A DNA stretch of 64,000 nt from Flavobacterium sp. LC2016-13 (GTDB taxonomy: Bacteria > Bacteroidota > Bacteroidia > Flavobacteriales > Flavobacteriaceae). Numbering within the stretch: the stretch's first letter is position 1; each line of letters opens with the position of its first letter. Under the pieces are notes generated by a model that saw only the letters and a program-made list of their open reading frames with translations, was not told the DNA's origin and searched no databases. The position numbers and the translations under genes are program-made. This document shows positions 16,674 to 24,911 of this stretch, in pieces. The stretch covers positions 775,125 through 839,124 of the forward strand of contig NZ_WMDQ01000001.1 in NCBI RefSeq assembly GCF_009707955.1, in the 5' to 3' direction.

Positions 16674-16850
16674 GATTGCATAATAATTTATGTTGCAAAG
16701 TTCCTGCATTTTTCTGGTGACTGATAATTCTAAAAAGTCAATAACATATTCATTTCGGACAAATGTTAAAATCGTATTTCCCGAAAACGTTATATTAAAT
16801 CGCTGAAAAACAATTTATTATAAAATTAAGTTTGTTTTTTGATTTTTTGA

Positions 16851-16933
16851 TTTCTCTCGCAGATTTAGCAGATCAAGCAGATTATTAATGTATTAAATAA
16901 AATCCGCACAATCTGCTAAATCTGCGAGAGAAA
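16851..16933. repeat. Perfect palindromic element, CGCAGAT family
   Basis: 23-bp arms at 16851-16873 and 16911-16933 are exact reverse complements and contain TCTCGCAGATTTAGCAGAT. It is one of several copies of a CGCAGAT-type palindrome in this window. Confidence 0.9.
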
Positions 16934-16939
16934 AATAGA

Positions 16940-17761
16940 TTATTTTCTTTCTAAAATCTCCTCACCATTTAAGTAGTCTGAAGGTCTTTGTCCTAAAATC
17001 TTGAAAAATGTGTTACTAAAAGTCGGAACACTATTATAACCAACTTCTTGGGCTACCTCTTTTACCGAAAGCTTTCTTTCTAATAAAAGTTCAATCGCTT
17101 TTAGGATTCTGCGAATAGTATAATATTGAATGAAAGACATTTTAAGATCTTTTTGAAACAAGCGATACAAAGAGCGTTCGCTGTAACCAAATTCATGAGC
17201 AACCTCAGCAAACAAAATTGTTTCGCCAAGGTTATTTTCGATGTAACGCAAAATTTTGCTAAGTCGTTTGTCTTTTGGTTGCGGTAATTCTAAAGGTAAA
17301 TTATTAGTACAAATTTGAGGAAGAATTGCTTTTATTGCTTTAGCAATCGCAAAGTTTGGAGTTCCTTTTTTAAGATCGCCGTTCCATCGATTGGTGAAAA
17401 GCATCATTTGCAGCAGTAAATTATTTACCGGATAAATTCCTTCTGCTTTATAAAAGTCATCTTCATCTTTTTCGACTGGAAAATATAGATTTCGCATCAT
17501 CACATGTTCCGACTTTGGTTCGATACTATGCTCTAAACCTGCAGGAATCCAAATAAAATGTCTGGCAGGCAAAAAATAAGATTTCGTTTCGGTGGTCACA
17601 AAAACTACATCTCCTTCCGCATATAGCATTTGCGCTTTTTCGTGTTTGTGGATTGGAACAAACAATTCTCCCATTATATCATGGTGACAATAAATGCTTT
17701 TTTTATCGGCATCTACTTTTGTAATGTAATATTGGTCTACTTTAAAAGTTGATTGTTCCAT
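16940..17761 (-). CDS. AraC-family transcriptional regulator with cupin sensor
   Basis: 273 residues. The N-terminal half is a cupin-like sensor (VPIHKHEKAQMLYAEGDVV, then FIWIPAGLEHSIEP). The C-terminal hundred residues hold the double helix-turn-helix of the AraC family: FAEVAHEFGYSERSLYRLFQ and VKEVAQEVGYNSVPTFSNTF with the closing GQRPSDYL. It lies just upstream of the tolC-hlyD-mfs operon in the same direction, so it is the likely local regulator of that efflux system; its inducer is unknown. Confidence 0.92.
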   Translation of the reverse strand: MEQSTFKVDQYYITKVDADKKSIYCHHDIMGELFVPIHKHEKAQMLYAEGDVVFVTTETKSYFLPARHFIWIPAGLEHSIEPKSEHVMMRNLYFPVEKDEDDFYKAEGIYPVNNLLLQMMLFTNRWNGDLKKGTPNFAIAKAIKAILPQICTNNLPLELPQPKDKRLSKILRYIENNLGETILFAEVAHEFGYSERSLYRLFQKDLKMSFIQYYTIRRILKAIELLLERKLSVKEVAQEVGYNSVPTFSNTFFKILGQRPSDYLNGEEILERK

Positions 17762-17836
17762 TATTGTGATTTCTTATTATAAAGATAAGAAAGAAATTTA
17801 AGCGCAAAGACGCAAAGCTTATATGCTTAAAAGTTT

Positions 17837-17899
17837 AGCCACAGATTAAAGAATTAAAAGGATTTTCAAAATTTGTGTCAATTTGTGTAATCTGTGGCT
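17837..17899. repeat. Inverted repeat, CCACAGATTAAAG family
   Basis: AGCCACAGATTA at 17837-17848 pairs with TAATCTGTGGCT at 17888-17899. Related copies occur near 40873, 56310-56360 and 62988. Confidence 0.7.
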
Positions 17900-17957
17900 A
17901 AAATAACTTTGCTTAAATCTTAGTGTTGTGCGTAGTTAAATCTCAAATTGTTATAAA

Positions 17958-17993
17958 ACAAAAAAGCCTTTCTTAACGGAAAGGCTTTTTTAA
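17958..17993. terminator. Hairpin terminator downstream of the degenerate tRNA-like unit
   Basis: The stem AAAGCCTTTC / GAAAGGCTTT around 17962-17989 has A and T runs on either side. It is nearly the same as the terminators following the two intact tRNA-Asp genes. Confidence 0.8.
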
Positions 17994-17998
17994 ATTTA

Positions 17999-18082
17999 GT
18001 CTCGTTATTGAAACGAGAGGACTCGAACCCGTCTCGTCCTTAGACGAGATGACAGGCATGTTCCTAACCAACTCTACCTTTC
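17999..18082 (-). pseudogene. Degenerate tRNA-Asp-like remnant
   Basis: On the minus strand the stretch keeps pieces of tRNA-Asp: GGTAGAGTTGGTTAG (acceptor end and D arm), ATGCCTGTCA (around the GTC anticodon) and GGGTTCGAGTCC (T arm). The anticodon stem no longer pairs, and two new hairpins (CTCGTC/GACGAG and CTCGTT/AACGAG) replace parts of the anticodon/variable and acceptor regions. It has the same terminator type as the intact genes nearby, so it is probably a decayed third copy. Confidence 0.65.
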
Positions 18083-18247
18083 TTATTTATGATCTTGAAT
18101 CAAAGCTTCAAGTGATTTTCTATTTAATTTCATTTATGATATAATAATCTTTGAGGAACATTTTCACTAAAACCTTTGTAATAAACATCAAAAGTTTTAC
18201 AATAAATAATATAAACGTAGAACATAAATGAAACTTTAATTATAAAA

Positions 18248-18280
18248 AAAATGCCTTTCCGTTAAGAAAGGCATTTTTAA
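18248..18280. terminator. Terminator of the first tRNA-Asp
   Basis: ATGCCTTTC / GAAAGGCAT stem at 18251-18273, eight A on one side and five T on the other, directly beyond the tRNA 3' end on the minus strand. Confidence 0.85.
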
Positions 18281-18287
18281 ATTTAAG

Positions 18288-18361
18288 CGGTCTGGACGGG
18301 ACTCGAACCCGCGACCCCATGCGTGACAGGCATGTATTCTAACCAACTGAACTACCAAACC
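18288..18361 (-). tRNA. tRNA-Asp (anticodon GTC), copy 1
   Basis: On the minus strand the acceptor stem GGTTTGG pairs with CCAGACC, and discriminator G follows. The anticodon stem CATGC/GCATG encloses CTGTCAC with anticodon GTC, and the T arm is GCGGGTTCGAGTCCCGT. 74 nt, CCA not encoded. It has its own TATTTTTG -7 box at 18381-18388 and its own terminator. The sequence matches the second copy. Confidence 0.96.
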
Positions 18362-18577
18362 CACTGCTTTATTGTGACTGCAAAAATACAACAGAACTTG
18401 GATTCTGCAAGGGTTTTTATGAATTAAAATTGAGAAAATTTTAATTGGTTAAATTCCAATATTTTATCCCGAGGTATCGGGACCAAATTCTAATTGAATA
18501 CGCAGCCCTTTGACAAAGTTCGAAATTTTATTAAAGTTTTTTCGTACATAATTATCCACAATCGGTTATAAACATAA

Positions 18578-18657
18578 CCCGTGGTTTCAACCACGGGGAC
18601 GCAACCACGGAGACATAATCATGAGACAATCCGTATCCGCGTGGTTGAAACCACGGG
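18578..18657. repeat. CCCGTGGTTTCAACCACG inverted repeat
   Basis: An 18-bp arm at 18578-18595, itself nearly palindromic, is matched exactly in reverse complement at 18640-18657; another GCAACCACGG half copy lies between. The shape is that of a REP-like element. No transposase gene is near. Confidence 0.85.
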
Positions 18658-18695
18658 CTATTTTTTAAAATTTAATTCAATAAATCATATAAACG

Positions 18696-18733
18696 CAAAA
18701 TCCGCAAAGCTTTTTTAAACTTTGCGGATTTTG
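18696..18733. terminator. Terminator-like hairpin
   Basis: CAAAATCCGCAAAG and CTTTGCGGATTTTG form a 14-bp stem around a short T-rich loop. No gene ends beside it, so it may be a repeat element or the end of a decayed unit. Confidence 0.6.
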
Positions 18734-18806
18734 TGTATCCCGAACTTTGGAATAATCTCTACGGTTAACTTCTCTTATATATTTCAAAAACAGAAAAGGC
18801 TTAAAT

Positions 18807-18895
18807 CAAAAAAGCCATCCACAAAAGTGGAAAGCTTTTCATTGGTCTAACTACTAAACCAGCTACGAGTTACAAAGTCGTAGCAAAACAACACA
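18807..18895 (-). pseudogene. Possible second decayed tRNA-terminator unit
   Basis: A hairpin AAAGCCATCCAC / GTGGAAAGCTTT (18810-18837) has the same layout as the tRNA-Asp terminators. It is followed by GGTCTAACTACTAAACCAGCTAC, reminiscent of the 5' half of a tRNA on the minus strand. No full cloverleaf can be drawn. Weak call based on position and spacing. Confidence 0.3.
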
Positions 18896-18920
18896 ACTAA
18901 TCTTAGATACCGTATTTGGG

Positions 18921-18953
18921 CAAAAAAGCCTTTCTGTTACGAAAGGCTTTTCC
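18921..18953. terminator. Terminator of the second tRNA-Asp
   Basis: AAAAGCCTTTC / GAAAGGCTTTT stem with an A run that becomes T on the minus strand, 10 bp beyond the tRNA 3' end. Confidence 0.85.
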
Positions 18954-18961
18954 CAATATTG

Positions 18962-19035
18962 CGGTCTGGACGGGACTCGAACCCGCGACCCCATGCGTGA
19001 CAGGCATGTATTCTAACCAACTGAACTACCAAACC
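18962..19035 (-). tRNA. tRNA-Asp (anticodon GTC), copy 2
   Basis: Identical over its whole length to copy 1 at 18288-18361, with the same acceptor (GGTTTGG/CCAGACC) and CTGTCAC anticodon loop. It has a separate TATCTTTG -7 box at 19054-19061 and its own terminator, so the two copies are separate transcription units from a tandem duplication. Confidence 0.96.
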
Positions 19036-19121
19036 TCTGCGTTATTGCGGTTGCAAAGATAGTACAGAATTTCGTTTCTGCAAGTGTTTTGATAAAAAAA
19101 ATTGAATTAATTTTCAAATTC

Positions 19122-20048
19122 TTAGCCAAAGTTTTGTTTTTCAACTAAATATGTAGTCAATATTTTTTCAAAATTATCTCCAACATTAACCGGAACGTAC
19201 TTAATTTGGTTCTTTGCACACGTTAAAGCTAAGTTTTTAAAGTACTCTCCTGCTCTTTTTTCATATTCTACTTTTACATTATCTGCAAAAATCGATACCT
19301 CTTCGCCTGATTCTAAATCAATAAACTTTCTTGGTGTATTATCAAATTCAAATTTTAGCTCTGTTTCATTATCTATAACATGAAATAAAACTACTTTGTG
19401 TTTGTTGTGTTTTAGATGTTGTAGTGCATTAAAAAGCTTCTCATCGTCTTCAGACTGAAACATATCTGTAAACAGAATAATCATCGAACGACGGTGCATT
19501 TTTTCTGCAATTTGATGCAAATAGGTAATTGTATCAGTGCTTTTTTTGACTTTTGGCTTTTGCAGTAATTCTTCCAGTTTATTCAAAAGCATTCTATGAT
19601 GACGATCGCTTCCTTTTTCGGGTGCGTAATATTCGTAATTATCTGAAAAAACACTTAAACCAACTGCATCGCGTTGTTTCTTCAAAATATTCATTAAAAC
19701 TGCTGATGCCAAAACCGCAAAACCAATCTTTTTTTCATAAAATGGCTGATTCGATTTTAGTTCAGGATAGTGCATTGACGATGAATTATCGACAATAATA
19801 TGACAACGTAAATTGGTTTCTTCCTCAAAACGTTTTGTATACAAACGATCTGTTTTGGCAAATAATTTCCAGTCGATATGTTTGGTGCTTTCTCCGGCAT
19901 TATAGACTTTATGCTCTGCAAATTCAGCCGAAAACCCGTGAAACGGACTTTTATGCATTCCGGATATAAAACCTTCTACAACCTGATTGGCCAGCATTTC
20001 GAGGTGCTGAAAGCTTGAAACTTTCTCTATTTCCGATTCAATTTTCAT
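19122..20048 (-). CDS. DUF58 domain protein (vWA-like)
   Basis: 308 residues. The family signature lies near residues 38-75: FAEHKVYNAGESTKHIDWK and TDRLYTKRFEEET. A von Willebrand A-like fold follows with a DNSSSMHYP metal-site loop. DUF58 proteins often work with MoxR AAA+ ATPases in assembly of periplasmic or surface complexes, but no MoxR gene is in the window. Its start overlaps the stop of the M1 aminopeptidase gene by 4 bp (ATGA), so the two are translationally coupled. Confidence 0.88.
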   Translation of the reverse strand: MKIESEIEKVSSFQHLEMLANQVVEGFISGMHKSPFHGFSAEFAEHKVYNAGESTKHIDWKLFAKTDRLYTKRFEEETNLRCHIIVDNSSSMHYPELKSNQPFYEKKIGFAVLASAVLMNILKKQRDAVGLSVFSDNYEYYAPEKGSDRHHRMLLNKLEELLQKPKVKKSTDTITYLHQIAEKMHRRSMIILFTDMFQSEDDEKLFNALQHLKHNKHKVVLFHVIDNETELKFEFDNTPRKFIDLESGEEVSIFADNVKVEYEKRAGEYFKNLALTCAKNQIKYVPVNVGDNFEKILTTYLVEKQNFG

Positions 20049-22621
20049 TCGGTTTCTTTTTTAATATTTTGTGCCCGATATAATCCGTCTGTCGCCTGCA
20101 ACAGTTTTCGTTTTAATATCGGACTAAAATTAGGGTTTTCTTTTAAGAATCTCTGTACTTCATCAAAAGCAAACTTAGAAGAATATTTTCCAATAGTATT
20201 ACTTAACCAGTCTTTCGGAAAAAAAATATCTCCGGTACGTTGAATTTCTTCTGTCAAATCTAAGCAAAATCTAAGATACTTTTGCGCACTTTCCTGACGC
20301 AACGGATGATGAAAATTTGACAAACCAACAGAAACCCACGATTCTTTTTCTCTGTTTTTATCGTCTTTTAAAGATTCCATAAAAGCATTTCGAACTGATT
20401 CGTCTTTTGATAAAGACGGAATTAAAAACTCAAAACGTTTTTGTTTATCCGGATTTGTAATGGTTGTTTTTGTTTTTTCCAGAATTTTATCTGCTTTTTC
20501 ATGTTTAAAAATGGCCAGATTCATTGCAATGTTTGTGTAATCGTCTTCGTTTAATTTTAAATTCTGAATTACAATTTCTTTATTCCAAATCTGGTATAAT
20601 TTGGCTTTCGCCGAATCTGAATAGGCAATTGAACTGAATAAATTAAATAAAGTCTTTTTAATATTACTTGATACATTGGTTTGCAAACGTTCATAAATGA
20701 CATCTTCCAAATGTTTTTGTCTTGGGTATTGGTCATTTTCGGTTAAGAATTTCCAAAAAACAGTACTTGTCTGATTGGTAATTATTTTCAGCACCAATTC
20801 GTTTTGTTCGTATTGAATTCCTTTTAAAAAACAATCAAAAGCTTTTTCGGCAAGAACATTTCCGATCAAGGCATTTTCATACAGATTGCTATAAGCAGAA
20901 GCTCTTGCAACTTCATCCTTTAATACCAAAAGATATTCTATATTATCCCAGTCAAACGGAAAAACACCGTATCCAAAACCATTATAATTGTAAATAATCG
21001 TAATCGGTCTTTCAAGTCCGATCGCTTCTTTTAAAATCAGTTTTTTGTCTTTTATATTAACGTTTAAAACCTTGACATTATCGGCATAAACCAAACCAAT
21101 CTGAAAAACCTGAGGCCAGACATTTCCTGATTTATCTTCGGCTTTTTGAATAATTTCAAATTTCTTTATTCGGTTTTCAGCATCGTATTCTATTTTATCT
21201 GTAAAAATGGCGCGCCCGGATTTGTTTACCCAGACTTCGCTCCATTTTTTCATATCAAGTGGCGTTTCTGCATCCAGGATTTCTACGAGATTGTTCCAGT
21301 CTGCATTGTCGTTGGCGTATTTTTTTATGTATTTTTCTATACCTTTTTGAAAAGCTTCTTTTCCCATCGAAGCTTCTAATTGACGCATCATAATTGGTGC
21401 TTTATTGTAAATAATGTTTCCGTAAAGCGAGCCGGCATCTTTCAAATTGGCCAAATTTTGTTTTATCGGATTTGTTCCCAACGATCGATCTTCCGCGTAA
21501 GCGCTGGCATAATGCGCACTAAAAAACTGCAGATTATGATTGACTTTGGGAAAAATTGGATTCATGATTTTATCTGCCATAAAATTGGCAAATACTTCTT
21601 TCATCCAAACATCATCAAACCATTTCATGGTAACCAAATCTCCAAACCACATGTGCGAGGTTTCGTGCGCAATAAGTTTTGCACGATCAAGTTTTTCGCT
21701 GTCTGTTGCGCTATTATCCAGAAACAAAGTCGATTCTCTGTATTGAATTGCGCCAACATGTTCCATTCCGCCATATTGAAAAACAGGAATTGAAGCAAAA
21801 TCTAACTTTTGAAACGGAAATTTATAATGGGTATATTTTTCTAAAAAGTCTAATGATTGTTGGTGTAGTTTAAAAATAGTATCGGTACTAATTTGTATTT
21901 TTTCGGGATTGTTTTCGCGATATAACATGTTCATTTCCAGATTGCCTGGTTTCTGCGTTACACTTTTGAATTTCCCAGCAACAAAAGAAAACAAATAAGT
22001 ACTCATTTTATCTGATTCTTCAAACTCATATTTTACAAAATCGCCTTGTTCGACTTTTTCTTTTACATGGGCTCCAGCTAAAACAGACCAATCTTTAGGA
22101 ACTGTTAAACGGAGTTTATATCTCCCTTTTATATCCGGCTGATCTAAACAAGGAAATAATGTACTTGCACGATCAGGAACCAATAAAGTGTATAGAAAAT
22201 CATCGTTTCTATTTAAAGACAAATTTCCTCCGATAAAAGAAATGGTAATTGTATTTTTTCCTAAAATTAAATCTTTCTGATTTATAAAAATGTGCCCATT
22301 TTCATGGTTGATTACTGCATTTTTTCCATTAACCTGAATTGATTTTATGTTTTCAGATTTCTCTTTAAAATCAAGAATCAACGGCAAACTCAAATCAGTT
22401 AAAGTCAAATTTAAATCCAGTTTCGAATTAATATTTTCATTTTTCTGGTTCGGAATTTCAAATAAAAGTTCATAACCCAAATCTGAAATCTGATATTTTC
22501 TAAAATTAGCCAATTGTTCTGAAACGCCATTTTCTACTAAAAATTTTTCTTTTTGTTTTGATTGAGAAAACCCAATTGTCATCAACATAAAAAACGCAAG
22601 AAAGCTGTAGAAGATTTTCAT
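20045..22621 (-). CDS. M1 family zinc aminopeptidase, secreted
   Basis: Removes N-terminal residues from peptides, probably in the periplasm. A signal peptide covers the first 19 residues (FLAFFMLMTIGFSQS). Active-site motifs: exopeptidase motif GGMEH at 284-288, zinc motif HETSH at 319-323, and third ligand E342 exactly 18 residues on. The 858-residue length fits the M1 family with its C-terminal helical (ERAP1-like) domain. It overlaps the DUF58 gene by 4 bp. Substrate preference cannot be read. Confidence 0.93.
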   Translation of the reverse strand: MKIFYSFLAFFMLMTIGFSQSKQKEKFLVENGVSEQLANFRKYQISDLGYELLFEIPNQKNENINSKLDLNLTLTDLSLPLILDFKEKSENIKSIQVNGKNAVINHENGHIFINQKDLILGKNTITISFIGGNLSLNRNDDFLYTLLVPDRASTLFPCLDQPDIKGRYKLRLTVPKDWSVLAGAHVKEKVEQGDFVKYEFEESDKMSTYLFSFVAGKFKSVTQKPGNLEMNMLYRENNPEKIQISTDTIFKLHQQSLDFLEKYTHYKFPFQKLDFASIPVFQYGGMEHVGAIQYRESTLFLDNSATDSEKLDRAKLIAHETSHMWFGDLVTMKWFDDVWMKEVFANFMADKIMNPIFPKVNHNLQFFSAHYASAYAEDRSLGTNPIKQNLANLKDAGSLYGNIIYNKAPIMMRQLEASMGKEAFQKGIEKYIKKYANDNADWNNLVEILDAETPLDMKKWSEVWVNKSGRAIFTDKIEYDAENRIKKFEIIQKAEDKSGNVWPQVFQIGLVYADNVKVLNVNIKDKKLILKEAIGLERPITIIYNYNGFGYGVFPFDWDNIEYLLVLKDEVARASAYSNLYENALIGNVLAEKAFDCFLKGIQYEQNELVLKIITNQTSTVFWKFLTENDQYPRQKHLEDVIYERLQTNVSSNIKKTLFNLFSSIAYSDSAKAKLYQIWNKEIVIQNLKLNEDDYTNIAMNLAIFKHEKADKILEKTKTTITNPDKQKRFEFLIPSLSKDESVRNAFMESLKDDKNREKESWVSVGLSNFHHPLRQESAQKYLRFCLDLTEEIQRTGDIFFPKDWLSNTIGKYSSKFAFDEVQRFLKENPNFSPILKRKLLQATDGLYRAQNIKKETE

Positions 22622-22660
22622 TTTAGAGGAATATAAGATTCGTTAAAAATAAAAAAAGTT

Positions 22661-22761
22661 TGCCACGAATTACACTAATTTTCACGAATTCTATTTATTT
22701 AAAAATCTTTAATTCAATTAAAATTGACAAATAATTTGTGCTAATTCGTGAAATTCGTAGC
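22661..22761. repeat. CACGAATT-family inverted repeat
   Basis: TGCCACGAATTACACTAATT at the left end is answered by AATTCGTGAAATTCGTAGC at the right end, with further AATT-rich pairing inside. A related copy sits at 37381-37441. Confidence 0.7.
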
Positions 22762-22775
22762 TAAAAAAATAACAC

Positions 22776-22808
22776 AAAAAAGGCCTGACTTTCGTCAAAC
22801 CTTTTAAA
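22776..22808 (-). terminator. Terminator of the lipoprotein pair
   Basis: AAAAGGCCTGAC / GTCAAACCTTTT hairpin with A run on the plus strand, 30 bp beyond the stop of the 196-aa lipoprotein gene. Confidence 0.7.
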
Positions 22809-22836
22809 ACTAATTCAAAACTATCTAACAAATTAC

Positions 22837-23427
22837 TTATTCAGTCTGTTGAAATTTAAAAGTTAAATCTCCTGCATAATATGTATTACGTGCGTTTGTT
22901 GGAAACAATGTTTCTGTTGCCAAACTAGAAATATAAGCATAACCTGTAATTGTAATATTTCCTGCTACAATAGGATAAGTAGCTGCAGATCCGTCTGTTT
23001 TTGTCCTGTTAATCCAGTCATCGCTGTTTACCGTAAAAAAATATTCTTTCCCTTTAGTAAGCGCAATTGATGTAATTGCTTTTTCTACCGTTACGTTTGC
23101 TGTGGCTACATTTAGAGTTTCAGATTTGATAACTGTTTTTGTTGCTGCATCCCATAAAGTAACTCTTAAAGCTGCATTTACATCTGGAATTTTCACTATT
23201 ATCGCGTTTATTTTTCCGGTTACGGTTGGCTTAAAGCTAAAACCATATTCATAAATTCCTGCGTTTTTTTGATCTAACGCTTTCTGGTTGAATCCTGAAC
23301 CTGCCAAATAAGCATCTAAAGGATTTTCTTCACTATATTTTACTGCATCGCTGTCGTTATCACTGCTGCATGAAAATGTAATAAGCGCAACTGATAAAAC
23401 AGCAAAAAGTGTTTTTAAAGTTTTCAT
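22837..23427 (-). CDS. Lipoprotein with DUF4082-like beta domain
   Basis: 196 residues. A lipobox (ALITFSC, Cys at about residue 20) followed by SSDNDSD marks a surface or outer-membrane lipoprotein. The mature part is one beta-sandwich-like domain with GFSFKPTVTGKINAIIVKIP and TLWDAATKTVIKSETLN, close to the DUF4082 pattern of secreted proteins. Function unknown. Second of a tandem pair sharing the MKxLKTxF N-terminus. Confidence 0.75.
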   Translation of the reverse strand: MKTLKTLFAVLSVALITFSCSSDNDSDAVKYSEENPLDAYLAGSGFNQKALDQKNAGIYEYGFSFKPTVTGKINAIIVKIPDVNAALRVTLWDAATKTVIKSETLNVATANVTVEKAITSIALTKGKEYFFTVNSDDWINRTKTDGSAATYPIVAGNITITGYAYISSLATETLFPTNARNTYYAGDLTFKFQQTE

Positions 23428-23473
23428 AATATTTTAATTTAACTGGTTTTTATTATTTGGTTTGTTTCAAAAA

Positions 23474-24001
23474 CTACGGTTGAATATTAAAACGTGCACA
23501 AACTTCTTCGTAGCTCATTTTAGCATAATCCAGTTTTGCTGCTTTTGCTGTTTTAGCGGCAACACCGCCCGGAATCAAAATATATCTCCAGCTAAGTGTT
23601 GTTGGAAGACCTACTGTTCCTGATCCTGAATGTGTAAATCGGAACAACTTGATTTTCTTTAAAGTAGAAATGGCAGTAATTGTATTAACTGTTCCGCCTG
23701 CCAATGATGTATAAGGTAATGTAAAAGTTCCTGTGCCATAAGACATATACACTAATATGGTTCCTTTTGCAAGAATATCATCTGATAATTCCGGTGCATT
23801 AATACTGGTAGACATTCCTGAAGTTCCGTCTATTGTTTCTGCAACTGCTGTTGGAGCTGTTAACCAAGCGCTATAAATAACATTTGCTGTTCCTGTATCT
23901 CCTTTTTCTCCATCGACTCCGTTTGTTCCGTCATCGCTGCTGCACGAAATTGTAGAAACTGCGACTAATAAAATAGTAAAAATTGTTTTTAAAGCTTTCA
24001 T
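23474..24001 (-). CDS. Lipoprotein with short collagen-like linker
   Basis: 175 residues with a lipobox (STISC). A short Gly-X-Y stretch, GTNGVDGEKGDTGT, leads into a beta-rich domain (VIYSAWLTAP ... TLSWRYILIPGG). The pattern of lipobox, collagen-like linker and beta domain is common in Bacteroidota surface lipoproteins of unknown role. It lies 46 bp upstream of the DUF4082-like lipoprotein and is divergent from the LytTR regulator, which may control the pair. Confidence 0.7.
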   Translation of the reverse strand: MKALKTIFTILLVAVSTISCSSDDGTNGVDGEKGDTGTANVIYSAWLTAPTAVAETIDGTSGMSTSINAPELSDDILAKGTILVYMSYGTGTFTLPYTSLAGGTVNTITAISTLKKIKLFRFTHSGSGTVGLPTTLSWRYILIPGGVAAKTAKAAKLDYAKMSYEEVCARFNIQP

Positions 24002-24203
24002 AATAATTTAGTTTTAATATTCGTTAAATGGTTCGTATTTAATTCAATAACATTATTTTTGTAAAAGACAAAATGATATAAATGATCCTTTTTTTTGTGT
24101 GTTGAATTAATTCTGAGGCAAATTTGCAGGAATAAAACAGCCCTAAAAACAGCTAATAGACAGACGACATTTTAAATAGACAGACGACGTAAAATTGAAT
24201 TAA

Positions 24204-24911
24204 ATGACCAAAAAATACACCTGTATTATTATTGATGATGACGAAATTGACAGGTTAACGGTGGTATCGTTTGCCAAAAAATTTCCGATTCTGGATATTT
24301 TAGGTGTTTTTGAATCGGCTGAAGAAGCGCTTCCGTTTATCGAAAATCAAAAAATAGATATCTTGTTTCTTGATATTGATATGCCGGGTTTAAGCGGCAT
24401 TGAATTCAGAAAAAAAGCATTAGAAGTTCCTGCTTGTATTTTTATAACCGCACATCCGGAACATGCAGTTGAAAGTTTTGAAATCGAAACTTTAGATTTT
24501 ATCGTAAAACCTTTAAAATTAGATCGCTTTGCGCAAACCGTAAGTCGTATTGAAGAGTTTATGGAAATTAAACTCAAAGCTTCTCTTTTTGAGGCCAGTA
24601 TTGGCGGTGACACTATTTATATTAAAGAAGGTCATGAACAAACGAAAGTAAAACTGCATGAAATTTTATATCTCGAAGCTTTAAAAGATTACACACTTAT
24701 TATTACCAATAAAAAAAGACATTGTGTTTTGTCGAGTATTGGGAATCTTTTAAAAGAAGATCATTTTCAGTCTTTTATTAGAATTCACAGAAGTTATGCC
24801 GTTCAAAAACAGTTTATTCAGAAAATAAATTCAACCGAAATTATTTTAAACAACAACATTGCAATTCCTGTTGGAAGAAGTTATAAAGAAAACCTAAACC
24901 TGTTCTCATGA
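24204..24911 (+). CDS. LytTR-family response regulator
   Basis: 235 residues. The receiver domain has acidic residues DDDE near residue 11, the phosphoacceptor D57 in LFLDIDMPG, and conserved T and K in FITAHP and FIVKPLK. A LytTR DNA-binding domain follows (about 130-230) with YIKEGHEQTKVKLHEILYLE and FIRIHRSYAV. It overlaps the sensor kinase by 4 bp and is its evident partner. The divergent lipoprotein genes are possible targets. Confidence 0.93.
   Translation: MTKKYTCIIIDDDEIDRLTVVSFAKKFPILDILGVFESAEEALPFIENQKIDILFLDIDMPGLSGIEFRKKALEVPACIFITAHPEHAVESFEIETLDFIVKPLKLDRFAQTVSRIEEFMEIKLKASLFEASIGGDTIYIKEGHEQTKVKLHEILYLEALKDYTLIITNKKRHCVLSSIGNLLKEDHFQSFIRIHRSYAVQKQFIQKINSTEIILNNNIAIPVGRSYKENLNLFS

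Larger units (their letters stand above)
18362..18800. other. Gene-free stretch with palindromes
   Basis: No gene is seen. It contains the tRNA-Asp promoter, a short TCCCGAGGTATCGGGA palindrome near 18468, a long CCCGTGG inverted repeat and a terminator-like CAAAATCCGC hairpin (listed separately). Confidence 0.6.

Noticed and set aside
21380..21793. 137-aa open frame antisense to the M1 aminopeptidase
   Set aside because: It lies fully inside a strongly supported gene on the other strand, has no family signal and a shadow-type composition.
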